Assembly (NCBI GenBank): GCA_036346225.1
Contig: JARFIW010001216.1
Coordinates: forward strand, 842,501-906,500
Length of the DNA stretch: 64,000 bases
From: Platerodrilus igneus
Lineage: Eukaryota; Arthropoda; Insecta; Coleoptera; Lycidae
Reading direction: 5' to 3'
The notes under the pieces were generated by a model that ran no database searches, was not told the DNA's origin, and was given only the letters and a program-made list of their open reading frames with translations. Position 1 is the stretch's first letter. The number at the start of each line of letters is the position of its first letter. The translations under genes were made by a program, and so were the position numbers. Positions 22,474 through 33,855 of the stretch are shown piece after piece.

Positions 22474-22593
22474 CTGAAACAAAGAGAGTTACTAATATTT
22501 TCTATTGTGTAGTTAAGTACAAAATTATCAACTAACTGGAATATTAATCGATCATCGATCAAACGTGAATTCATTTCTTTGCACACAACCATT

Positions 22594-24414
22594 TTCCAGG
22601 TGTATTGAAAATGGTAGGTGCACGACAGGGTATAAATAAATTACTCTGGCAAAGCTACACTCAACCGTTTTTGATTGCGAAGGCTGCAAAAGACTTAAAA
22701 TCTCAGGGGAAAAAATTAGGAAACGTTGAAAAGCTCTAACCATAGGAAGAAGTTATTACAAAAAAATATTGAAACGCAGATTTGTGGAATAGAAATATTT
22801 CAGTATTATATTACAAAAAATTTAAATTGTAATAATTTGTTTACAAGACAAAAAATTAACTTAACAATATTTTGGACATAAGTCGAATATATTAGCAAAT
22901 CACACAGTTTTTGTCTTATCATACTATTTTTAAATTAGATACCTGTTAGGTTACCTACCATCTGCTGTAAAAGCACGGATAGGGGTGAGGTAGGATAGGA
23001 CGGGACGAAATGTCGAGATGTAGATATTCATTAGAAAAGGATATGATGTATAATACTCCGCCTACTTGGTTTATGAAGTGCCAGGGAGCACATACAGATG
23101 GCAGTATTGCGGAACTTATTAATCAAGCTATAAACCTCACAGATATTTTAATTATACATATTATCTAACATTTATAACCAGTGAAAACATTTGAAATTCC
23201 GATATGTAATGTAAAAAAAATTATTAGGAAACAAGAAATTACAAGATTTAACATTCCTACGTTTGCATCGCACAGTTATTTTCAATTTCCAATATGCAAT
23301 TGACAAAGCTGTTATATTAATTAATTGGCCAATAAATGGAAAAAGCAGAATAATAGTTTAAACGTATCCCTAATAAAAAATGATTAGGTAAAGTGTCAAG
23401 TGGGTTTTGATTACAGTTTATGAAAAGCTACAAATATTGGTTTGGGTTCTTTTCTTATCACATCTGCGTTTCTCAGTTTGAGGGTAAACATCTTAGAATT
23501 TATATTACATTATTTCTTATTACTACACAAGCCTAAATATAAGCGAAATATTACTGGTGACTTTTTAAATTTATCTCAAAACAATTGAACTTGTGCATAA
23601 AAATTAAACAATTCTGTGTTTTATTCTTTTTTACAAGTCTTACACTACTCAAATTGGGGGAATACCAATTACCTGCTTCACTTAAATAGAAAATCCAATA
23701 AAAATTTATATAAATCCAAGGTTTATGAAGAACAACTCATTTCTATAATTGCGAGACGCTAAATAATATCCATGATGAAAGTCATAAATAGATTTGCGAG
23801 CAATTATGACTATAGTCGAAAACTCTCATAAGGTTAGTTTGATCTCAATACATGTTTGTTGTGTTAGTTTTATATAGCATGTATTCAAACCATCTCTGTT
23901 TTACAATAGTGCGTGACCTGGAACTTCTGAATTTTTCCACAGCAGCACATTGCAGGTGCATTTTTCTAAAAAATACTAATATTTGATTTATTCGATAAAT
24001 AAACTGAATTGTAGTGTGCAATTTTGATGAAAATTCATAAGAATTATTCGCACAATTGGGAGAGTTACTGGTTTTGTTTAAATCGCTCTATTATCAGCAA
24101 AAAAAATTTTTTTTTAGTTAAAAAAACTTAAATGGCTTTCCCAAATAGACAATTATTTTATAAGTAACTTTTATTAAAACCGTTTTTAATTTGGGTGCCT
24201 AATAGGAAAGAAATTTGGATCTTTAGAAATTTCAAGATGGCCGCTACTGTGATAAGCTCTTAAGACCATATGTTCTTTCATTCTTAAAGTTAATTCTACA
24301 TTTTATAGCAAAAACACATGTTTAATAGACAGGGTGAGTTGAACTTTATTCTGTATAAAGATAACAGTGGTATTAATTTCAAGATAATCCTGAACCGGCA
24401 AACATTTGCAAAAT
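22594..24414. other. Anonymous AT-rich stretch
   Basis: No gene supported. It may be intron of the gene that contains the 22379 exon. Confidence 0.4.
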
Positions 24415-24420
24415 GTTAGG

Positions 24421-25178
24421 AGTAGAGGGATTGGGGAATCCTTACACCGGATCCCCCTTATGAGATCCTCACAGCAGATCCTCTTTATGAGACTGTTTAC
24501 AGCGGATCCTCTTTATGGAGATCTTCTTGATGGAGGTTTTTACAGCGCATCCTCTATCTAACCTAAGTAAGAGTTTTCTTCGACTAGCCATATTAAGCTT
24601 ATACAAAATATCCCGGATAATTTAAAACCGTCGGAATTGTTTAAATCAAACCACCCTTACAAAGATACGCCTGATTTTAGGAAGTTACCCAAAATCGTCT
24701 TATGGTATGATACATAAGTTTGGTCTACATTTTTCTGGGAAACCCAAATCTTTACGAATTTTCAAAATAAAATCAACTCTAAAAAGCCCTAAAGACTAGC
24801 AGTTGCACATTTTTCTCAAAATCTGAAGCCTTAAATATTTCAAAAAGAAACTTAGTGAAACACTTTACGCGTTTACTAAGGGTATATCATGCTTATTGTC
24901 TACAGGATAGTTACTAATAAAACAATTAAATTATAATAACTTCTACATTATATTTTTAAAAATAGCAGGTTTGACTATTTTCTAAACGAATTACCGAGCG
25001 AAAGTGCATGCATTGTTATTAAACTTAACTATTAGTTTTCATTTTGCGACCGTGTTAATTAGTATTTAATGTAGGAAGCTGATAATTATGGTTTACCGGC
25101 AAGTTCGAAATTTAATTTTTTAGAAGTGAAAACTCGGGTATTCCTACGAGACTTGACAGTTTCTAAGCATATCACCTA
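24421..25178 (+). repeat. Left TIR of the Polinton-like element
   Basis: Contains a subterminal tandem array (about 24440-24555) of 26-28-bp units with core GGATCCTCTTTATGAGA and TTACAGC. The inner limit is where similarity to the right TIR stops, after CTAAGCATATCAC. Confidence 0.85.
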
Positions 25179-25580
25179 GGAGAATGCATTTCATTGTTAT
25201 TAAATTACCGATTTACTAATGCAAACCACTTATAAGCTTATCTACATTGTCCACTGTCCTCGCAATAATTACTAATACGAGGTCAGTTTTGTAAATTCTT
25301 TGAAAGTGAAACTTCATTTCCCTAATACTAGTAGTGTTTAGTTGTATTTACTGGAATTAAAAAATTGCCGTCGGCCTTACTGATCATTTTGAAAAATTCC
25401 CGTGCAACTTTCCATACATACTATCAACCGTGTGATCGTTCAACAAAAGTTTTCTTAGAATAACCAACATTTCTTACGTTCCAGTAGTATGACCTATCAA
25501 ATTAGACTAAAATTTTCTCAAAGATCTAATGGGTTTTAATTCCCAAAGTTAATGAAAAAATTTAATTTCTATATAAAACT

Positions 25581-25633
25581 GTAATAATAATAATAATAAT
25601 GATAATAATAATAATGATGATAATAATAATAAT
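25581..25633. repeat. (TAA)n/(TGA)n microsatellite
   Basis: Imperfect trinucleotide run of TAA with interspersed TGA inside the Polinton-like element. Confidence 0.9.
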
Positions 25634-25764
25634 GCGCTTACTCATATACGAACGGTCTATGTACTAACATTTTTGTTTTCGTAACGGTCAAATTCTATAC
25701 AATAGGACTAAACAGAATTAAAGCAAAGCATAGTATAACATTTATTAATCTTGAAATATACTGT

Positions 25765-26225
25765 TTATTGCTTTATAAAGAAATACAACATTTTGTTTGG
25801 CTCATCTAAATGGTTATCCATATGCATAAGACAATGACCAAATCCTCCACGACCCATCCTTAACGTTTTCAAATTCGAAACGTTAAATTCTTCAATATTT
25901 ATAACACTATTGAACGGCATACACTTGGATACGGTACGTTGCCCTCCACTCCTTTCACATAAATTGTAACATGAGGCGGTATAATAGTTTGCAGGTATAA
26001 CGTGAGAACGTCTGGTGATAACAGATTTGTTGATGGGCTTTCCCAGAGAGGCCTGTGCAAGTGCTTCCGTAGGCATGCGCAATGTTTCTTGAAATCTTCA
26101 CTCAAATAGCTATAGTCTAAAGGCATCTCTAATATTTTGTGCCATACTTCGTCGTTTACCATGTTAAAAATCGACACTTCTTTAATAAAAAAAATTGCTT
26201 GTTTTATACTGGAAGCCTTGTACAC
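25765..26225 (-). pseudogene. Frameshifted ORF remnant inside the Polinton-like element
   Basis: Two overlapping minus-strand frames, 25899-26225 (contains VNDEVWHKILEMPLDYSYLS) and 25765-26082 (contains HVIPANYYTASCYNLCERSG and later LRMGRGGFGHCLMHMDNHL), both look like real protein and seem to be one gene with a shift near 26060-26080. The second ends with a stop at 25765. I do not recognise the protein. Its place inside the long TIRs suggests it is the leftover of an element-encoded gene, possibly one captured from the host. Confidence 0.5.
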
Positions 26226-26298
26226 CTAGGATGTAAGCCATGGTGCAGCGTTCTTGTCGATGGACGTCAACACCAGAAAAATCTATCTTTAACTTGTG

Positions 26299-27059
26299 AT
26301 ATGCTAGAAATTGTCAAGTCTCGTAGGAATACCTAAGTTTTCACTTCTAAAGAATTAAATTTCGAGCTTGCCAATATTTAAAACAATAATTATTGGCTTC
26401 CTACATTAAAGACTAATTAACCGCGGTCGCAAAATGAGAAACTAATGGTTAAATTTAATAACAATGTATACACTTTCACTCGGCGATTCATTTAGAAAAT
26501 AGTCAAAAACTGCGCCTTCCAAAAATATAACGTAGAAGTTATTTAAAATTTAATTGTTTTATTAGTAACTATCCTGTATACAATAAGCATGATTTACCCT
26601 TAGTAAACGTTTAAAGTGTTTTATTAAGTTTCTCTTTGAAATATTTAAGGCATCAGGTTTTGAGAAAAATGTGCAATTGCTAGTGTTTAGGGCTTTTTAG
26701 AGTTGATTTTATTTATAAAATTCCTAAAGATTTGGCTTTCCCAGAAAAATGTAGACCAAACTTATGTGTCATACCCTAAGACAATTTACGGTAGCTTGCT
26801 AAAATCAGGGGTATAATTTTGTAAGGGTGGTTTGATTTAAACAATTCGGACGGTTTTAAATTGTCCGGGAAATTTTGTATCAGGATAATATGGCTAGTCG
26901 AAGAAAACTCTTCCTTAGGTTAGGTAGAGGATTCGCTGGAAAAACCTTTATCAAGAGGATCCCCATAAAGAGGATCCGCTGCGAAAAATCTCATAAGGAG
27001 GATCTGCTGTGAGGATCCCATAAGGAGGATCTGTTTTCGGATCCCCCAATCCCTCTACT
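26299..27059 (-). repeat. Right TIR of the Polinton-like element
   Basis: Inverted copy of 24421-25178 with substitutions and small indels. The same BamHI-like GGATCC subterminal units lie at about 26940-27045. Confidence 0.85.
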
Positions 27060-27160
27060 GTTAGGTATATCTAATTCTTTTTACATTACTTCATTAACCA
27101 ATTGTTTCATGAAATCTTTGGCCGGATAAAGAGTCTGTTAACTTACTTCATTTATTTTTA

Positions 27161-27162
<2 letters not shown>

Positions 27163-27200
<38 letters not shown>
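27163..27200. repeat. (TA)n microsatellite
   Basis: Simple TA run at the left edge of repeat copy A. Confidence 0.95.
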
Positions 27201-27202
<2 letters not shown>

Positions 27203-29441
27203 CTCAAATTTAGACCAGGGTAGAAAATTAATTTACGACATCAAATAATTTTAATCACCGTGTATAAGGAAGCTTTGGGAAAAAGTACGCGTAATTAAAG
27301 GCCTACTGTAAAGATTTAAATCATTCAATTAGAATGTAGGGTTTGTATAGAATTTTATTAGATAATACGCGTTATTAAAACCGTGGAGCATAAAAATTTA
27401 TTCGTTTCATTAAAAATAAGGGATTTAAATTATTCACTAGACGCTTTCTATAAAAAAAAAGCAGAATTAAAATGCTCAACTTGTATGTAATTTAATTGTT
27501 CCAAGTACTAAAACTAGCGAGAAATTACGTGCGAAATTTATATTAATTAATTCAATTTTAAGTAACGGGGATTAAACAAAGTGTACAAATAATAATTAAT
27601 ATTTAATTAGTATTCGCTAAAAATTAAAGGGTAGAAGTCAATGCCGTTCATTATTATTTTAATTGGAGTTAATTGAACCATTAGTAATATATAATAAGCA
27701 TAGAAGGCTGTGAAATCCAAGGTTAAAATACCATGAAAACAAAGCTCGGAGAATTATATTTAAAACATTCATTAGGAGCGCACACCTGCAAACTTTTAAA
27801 TGTCAAATTCTAATAAATTCGAGCGGATAAACATGCAGCTTCTACGTATATTGGAAACGGTCGGATGTTTTAGCAGGAAATGCTAGATGAGCGGTTATTT
27901 TACTCAAATAGGAATCCACATGGATTTAAATAGCAGATAGTAAAGAATATCGATTTGTACCACTCAGACCAAGGTAGAAAGGGATCGATAAAAGCGTAAA
28001 GCAGAGACACGGCTAATAAAGGCGTGATTTGTGAAGCTTTACTAGAGCTACGATTGGTTAAAATAAGATGCAAACATGAGAGTGGAAAGCATAGCAGTTG
28101 GTGTGTAAAATTAATTAGTTGTTCTCGGACGTGTTTGCGAGCCGTGTAGAAATTTCTTAGATTTTCAACTTGGACGTGTGCAAATTTAATAGAATCGCTG
28201 TGCCGAGCCGTCGAAAGGGAAAAGAGAATGCGAAATTCTAAAAATTGTCCGTTGTGGGACAAATTCGACGTGTAAGCGGGCCATTATATAAACCCGTGTT
28301 TATAGGAGTTGCGCTCTCTTAGATTTTTGATTTTATTCAATACTTTAAACAGTTTTGCTCTTTATTTTTTTGATTATTCGATACTTTAAGTAGAATACGT
28401 GGTGCTACAATAAAAGTTATTAGTGCACTTAGAGAAGATACAAGGTAATAAAGTCTAGTTATATTTGCGAGTATTACTGTACCAATTATCCAAATTAGTA
28501 ACGATAAATAAATAAATAAAAGTAGGCAGTTTTGGGTATAGCGTGAAAGAATTATGAATTTCTTTGCTATTTTTCGGAAGTGAGTAATCAAGTGTTATTC
28601 GTAAACGTGATTGGATCCACAAAACAAGATTTAGATATACATAGATGAGTTCCTGAGAAGCCCTGAAACAATTTAGACAAATGGTGGTGTAGAAAAATTT
28701 TAAAGGCGACCAGGAATCCTAGGACGTAAACATAACCCAGCTGGAATGGTGGGATGAGCAAGTCCGATGTACATTGAAGCCACGAGTGCAGTAACCTTCA
28801 GGTAAATTATGCAATTTTGTTCGATTTTAGATGTTTTGGTGTGTGTTGAATATCTTTATAATTTGTTTGATAAAGATGGACAGTAGTAAACTTGTATAAA
28901 CAACTAATTTTGAATTTTAAGGTAAAATTTTCTTGTATAAGTAGAAAGGAGTATTTATCAAGTTTATGTTTTGGATTATGATGAAAATTTGGGTCTGTGT
29001 TTGAGCTCAATTAGACTAACCTGTTAAATTAACGTAAAGGGGTGGGAGATGCTTCCTTTTATTCAGACTTAGGTCTGCACATATTGTTAACTTAATTAGT
29101 ATGCATCCTACAAGGACTCTAATTCTGGATGCAAATTAAAATGACGACAAATTTTAACTTGAAATTTTATGATGCTGAAATTTATGCTGAAATTTAATTT
29201 TGAAATTTTAATGTATTATGAATATTGATGTAAATAGAGTTAACGTTGATGTTTGTGGTAGGAATGTGTTTGTTTTTTTTATGAATGAGGATGAAAGTTT
29301 TAACTAGGTGAGCAGCCGAGGCGGAGAGAGTAAAGAGGCTAATATCAGCAGAAAGTCAACGGACCAGTTAATTTTGAGGGGATCACAGCAAATCTTGCCG
29401 CCCAATTCGTGAGGCTCGATTCTAATACGAGGAAACACAAT
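27201..29441 (+). repeat. (TA)n-bordered 2.2-kb repeat, copy A
   Basis: About 2.2 kb with no coding potential, bounded by TA runs at 27163-27200 and 29442-29459. It aligns over most of its length with copy B in inverted orientation: TTTAGACCAGGGTAGAAAAT near 27209 pairs with the end of B, and the AACACATTCCTACC zone near 29260 pairs with the start of B. It aligns in direct orientation with parts of copy C. A TATA-like ATTATATAAACCCG at about 28284 is placed similarly in the other copies, followed by GCTCTCTTA. The tail has one unit of the minisatellite monomer (CCCAATTCGTGAGGCTCGAT at 29401). Type unknown: solo LTR, large MITE or Helitron-like are all possible. Confidence 0.7.
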
Positions 29442-30119
29442 AATATATATATATATATAGCGACAAACTTGAATTATTTTAATAATATACTTCTCTTCCT
29501 TTATACAATCGGTGAATCAAAACCATCCCTTTTACAGTAAAGATAACTGCATAGTAAAAATTTGCTACCTATCTATATTCACAGGCACATGGTCTACAGA
29601 GTCACCTACGGTTCTTGGACCAAAGAAGTACAGCTGGCCAAGATTACTAGTACAAAAATACTGAAAACCCATACAGGTCACGTCCGGGCGCAGGAGAGAG
29701 GTTATGTATAAACTCCATTTTACAAAAGATGATTTTTTTTAATCCATCACATCAAATAGTAGTCGCTCTTACGAACAGCATATTAGAGAAGACCAGATAA
29801 AAAATTAATAGAAAGGAAGACCCTAAAAACCAGGTTGTTAGGAACTATTTCTACGTGTTTACAAAAAAAACTAAAATTATATTTGGTTATATATTACCAT
29901 CATCTGCTTTAATGGTGGGCCTTCAGGTAACGATATTAAATTGGTCTTTTTCCATTATCCCTATAGTAATATTTTTAAAAAACTCTAAAGATTTATAATA
30001 TATTACATACCCTTCAGGACAGATAGGATATTCTTCGTAAAAGGTTCATCTACAAAATGATCTACTAACACTAGCAAAGGAGAAGATTCTTAGTAAAAAG
30101 AGACACACACACACACACA

Positions 30120-30174
<55 letters not shown>

Positions 30175-30606
30175 CAGCTGTCAATTTTAACTTTTATTGC
30201 AGAAGTTTATATGCACTTCAGTTGTATGTGGGCGAGATTCAACTGCCAAAGAATTAAAGAAAAATATTTTCTAAAATTAATAACGCAAGCAACTTTTATA
30301 CTACTGAACTAAAACATATAAAAGAAATGTATTAGAATAGCTAGCATAACACTTTATTTAAATAAAGCGGGTAACTAAACGCATACAGGCAATTTTACTA
30401 ACATCCAGACAAAGGATTAACTAAGTTGCCAGATAAAATTTTTATAAATATAGGAATCTGGAAAGTGAATCTATGAGATTCATGAAGCTGTAACTTGACA
30501 TTGCTGCACAAAAATGTCACGTTACACTTTAATCCCTTAATCTAACAGAGATTAATTAAATAACTAAAAATTATTATTAATACAACATCGTGAAACCCTG
30601 ATGTGC
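29442..30606. other. Non-coding stretch with (TA)n and (AC)n(AG)n runs
   Basis: TA run at 29442-29459 and a compound (AC)n(AG)n microsatellite at about 30104-30175. No gene supported. Confidence 0.6.
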
Positions 30607-30610
30607 TACT

Positions 30611-32644
30611 TGTAACGGAAATTTATGTGGCAGTCACGTTGGGCGCCAAATTTATGTTACGTTGGCTCGTAGCCGTGTGTAACACAAAGACAATCAAAGA
30701 AATGACCGGGCTCAAACGGAGAGTAGGGGGTTGTAGAAAGCAGAAAAGAAAGAAATCAAAGAAATGACTGGGCTTAATCGGAGAGTAGGGGGGGTCGTAG
30801 AAAGCAGACTGATAATACCTGCAAGAAAAATAGTTAAGCAAACCTGAAAAAAAAGAATAAGCATAGCAGCAATGAAAAGTCTAAGTTATTCAGTACTTTG
30901 TAGAATGAAAAAAAGAAACTGTTTAGATAAACTATATAATATAACAACGGTAAAAGCAATACAAAAAAAAATGTTTAGTAGACAGTGAGGTAATATTGGG
31001 GAGTAGCAGAAACGTTTCCTCACACACCAATTAAACATAAATCAGATAAAATGTTGACAAAGATAAATAGATAAGACACAATTGGTATGAGTAATTTAGT
31101 AGTATTGATTTTTCTTCCTTTCTTTTTTTCTCTATGTTTTAAAATAGCATGCAAGTCTATTGTAAAAGGTATCAGAACGACAAAGATATGGCAAAACAAC
31201 GGATAGATATTTAAAGCAATAACAAATAGGAAATAGTTCAACTTACAAAAAGTCCTTCAGTAACGCTTCCTTGCAACTGAAGTGTGGGATTCAACGATGT
31301 CCTGCACTAACGAAGCACTTCACCATTGACTGCGAGGGTGTTGATGGAACTTATCACACGTTACACTAATCACACCTACGTATTTCACTAGTGTTAGCAG
31401 CAGACATTATCATGCTGATGGAACTATGTAGCATTGATAAATTTCTTGTTAATTCTATTTCCTGAGACAATAATTTCGAAATATCTTGTAACACAAATCA
31501 AAAGAAAATGGTAATAAAAATTTAGAATCACGGGCCTTCAAGGCACGATGTAATGCATTAAACTAACAGTAACGTTAGGTGTTCTATTTGCTACCTATGG
31601 TAACAAAGAAAAATCTAATGCTCTTGAATAACGAAATTTGCGCAAACAATGATCTATTTTAGATTCTTTGGGGTTAGAAAATTCAGAAGCTACAGTATCA
31701 ACTGTCTTTACATGTGAATGAGATACATGTTTATAAGAAGCAACCTTTTTTTGGTTTAGAAACACTCAAGCTTAAAAACTGTATTTGGATAATCCAAAGT
31801 ATGCACTAATCTGATAAAAAAAGGACCACACACAGTTCAAATATAAAAAGATAAATCAACAAAAAACACAATTAGTAAAGCAACGCGTATCACTCAGTCA
31901 ATGTTCCGTAAAACACACGACAAGTTCTACTACTGTTATTTCCAACAGAAAAGCAACAAAAACAATTAGTAAAGCTACGCGTATCACTAAAACCGTCCGT
32001 CGACTTTCCGTAAACAAGCACGCGCGGTCGAGTAAAACACGTTCGCCTATAAAGCATCTTTCCTTCAATCGCCATCCTCAGAACTACACTGCTACAGTTA
32101 ATATATAACTTTTATTTCACAAGAAAACTCAACTAAAAGCACAATTAGTAAAGCAACAAGGAAACAGTATTTTTAACGTGATATATCGGAACAAAACACA
32201 AACTACAACTCCACTCTCACTATTTTCAAAGCAAAAAAGCAACAGTATTTCTAACGTAATTAATATATAGGAACGAAGAGCAAACTCCAACTGTTCTCTG
32301 TTTATATAAACCCGTTGTTATTACAACCGCTTATCGCCTATTATTTAGACTTGTATATTCACATCAGGAACTAAATTTATATTTACGGCAAGACAAGAAC
32401 GATGCAATCTATAATTAATTACAAGCTGTTTAACATTTATTCCTTGGAATGTATTTATTAATGAGAATCAATCTTCAATTTATCTATCTTGAATTAATAC
32501 ACACCAGTTAAATTGCATACAATTCTGAATTATTCTGCAGTATTTCCTTTATACAAACATCGATCCCAAAGAAACGATGTATTTTTAAGTACGCTAACAG
32601 AAAGGGAGCGTAAAAATGTTAAACTACCAAAAATGCCCGTTACA
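30611..32644 (-). mobile_element. Solo long LTR (family R, copy R1)
   Basis: 2,034 bp with ends TGTAACGG and CCGTTACA, flanked by a 4-bp duplication TACT (30607-30610 and 32645-32648). It aligns along its length with R2 (49780-51970) and R3 (53627-55811). In LTR orientation it carries a TATA-like GTTTATATAAAC near 32310. Close to its 3' end (30630-30650) it contains TGGCGCCCAACGTG, complementary to the 3' end of tRNA-Lys, inside the LTR and not outside it. No internal sequence remains, hence a solo LTR. The family is probably Ty3/gypsy-like on TSD length and Lys primer, but no polyprotein is present to confirm it. Confidence 0.8.
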
Positions 32645-32939
32645 TACTTAATTAAACAGTAACCATTAAAAAAAAATTTAGTAAATTGGGTAATAGATTA
32701 GATTTTAGCAAATAAAAAACCTTCAAAAATTTATAACCCTTGGTGGTTTGCATTTAATAACGTTGTTACTACAGTGTAATATTAAATTAGAAAAGCACTC
32801 TGTGCATTAAATACAAATGTTAATAAATAGCGGCTCTATATATCCTTCCGTATTAAATTAAAAAATTAGAGATAAAAATCGAAAAATAACCGTGAGTAAA
32901 AATAAGGTGCTACACACGTATGATGAAGAAATTATGAAC
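32645..32939. other. Short anonymous AT-rich gap
   Basis: Nothing supported between the solo LTR and the non-LTR fragment. Confidence 0.4.
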
Positions 32940-33235
32940 AGACAAAGTTAAGAACAAAGAGGTACTAGAAATGGTATGAGAAGAAAGAAATGTGTGGAAA
33001 ACATAAAATAGCAGAGATGAGAAGATAGACATGTTCTAAGGCACTATGGAATAGTGCGGGGCATATTAGAAGCAGAGAGAGGAAGGTATAGATCTAGATT
33101 AGACTATTGCACACAGATAGTGAAAGATGTAGGCTGTATGAGTTTCAGGAAGATGTGTAGCTTAGCTCAAAATAGAATACAATGGAGGTACACGTCCAAC
33201 CAGTTTCGGGATTGAAAACCTAATGATGATGATGA
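32940..33235 (+). mobile_element. 3' end of a non-LTR retrotransposon
   Basis: Plus-strand frames encode a decayed version of the C-terminal tail seen in many insect non-LTR pol proteins: KEVLEMV-EERNVWKT near 32960, then an intact run from ILEAERGRYRSRLDY (33060) through KMCSLAQNRIQWRYTS to a TGA at 33213. A few bases later comes an (ATG)n tail (33222-33235), a typical 3' terminus. It is 5' truncated, as is common for this class. Recognition of the family rests on the pattern DVGC, FR-MCSLAQNR--WR. Confidence 0.7.
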
Positions 33236-33792
33236 GTGTCAGTAAGTCAGTTCCGATTGAAGCTTTGATTACGATATGTTCTAGTTTAAAGCTTTGAAAG
33301 ATATTATACAAATTAGTGTTGATATAAATTATTGTACTGATAACACAACCCAATAATTAGTGCTTTGGAGGTTCATTATAGTGCTTCGATGGTAATTTAG
33401 AAGATAGAATCGTAGTTTAAAAAGATAATACATGTACTGTTAGCGATCAGTTCGGAAACAAATTGTTGGGAGAGCTTTTTGCAAATTCCATTGTAACTAC
33501 GAATTGTTGAAATGCTTTGCATAATCAGTTTGAAAATAAAGAACTGTTACTATAAATAGAGTTTTCGTTATAGGTGCAAAGACGTTTTCATTATCAGTAT
33601 TATTTTTTGTTTTATAACGTGAATTTTTGTTTGTTAAGCAACATATAAAAATAATTTATTTGAATATGGTAAGAACATTATTTTATGCTCCTTTAAGATA
33701 AAATCGATCAATTGATTCAGGGCCGCCCAGAGAAATTTTGGGCCCCTAGTGAAATACAAGCGCGGGCACCCTTATACGAAGTTATGGGTATG

Positions 33793-33795
<3 letters not shown>
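33236..33795. other. Non-coding, includes part of a dispersed repeat
   Basis: Bases about 33455-33585 read on the minus strand resemble 57785-57900 on the plus strand (shared CGAAAACTCTATTT and TCAAACTGATTAT). No gene. Confidence 0.45.

Positions 33796-33853
<58 letters not shown>
33796..33853. repeat. (TA)n microsatellite
   Basis: Long TA run at the left edge of repeat copy B. Confidence 0.95.

Positions 33854-33855
<2 letters not shown>

Larger units (their letters stand above)
24421..27059. mobile_element. Miniature Maverick/Polinton-like element
   Basis: 2,639 bp bounded by a 6-bp target duplication, GTTAGG (24415-24420 and 27060-27065). The ends are AGTAGAGGGATTGGGG and its inverted copy, continuing as terminal inverted repeats of about 760 bp (24421-25178 and 26299-27059). 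A 6-bp duplication, long TIRs and a 5' AG are the established hallmarks of Polintons. Full elements are 15-20 kb and carry PolB, integrase, ATPase, protease and capsid genes; here only about 1.1 kb remains between the TIRs. It is therefore a non-autonomous deletion derivative. None of the standard Polinton proteins could be identified inside, so the class rests on termini and TSD. Confidence 0.75.
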
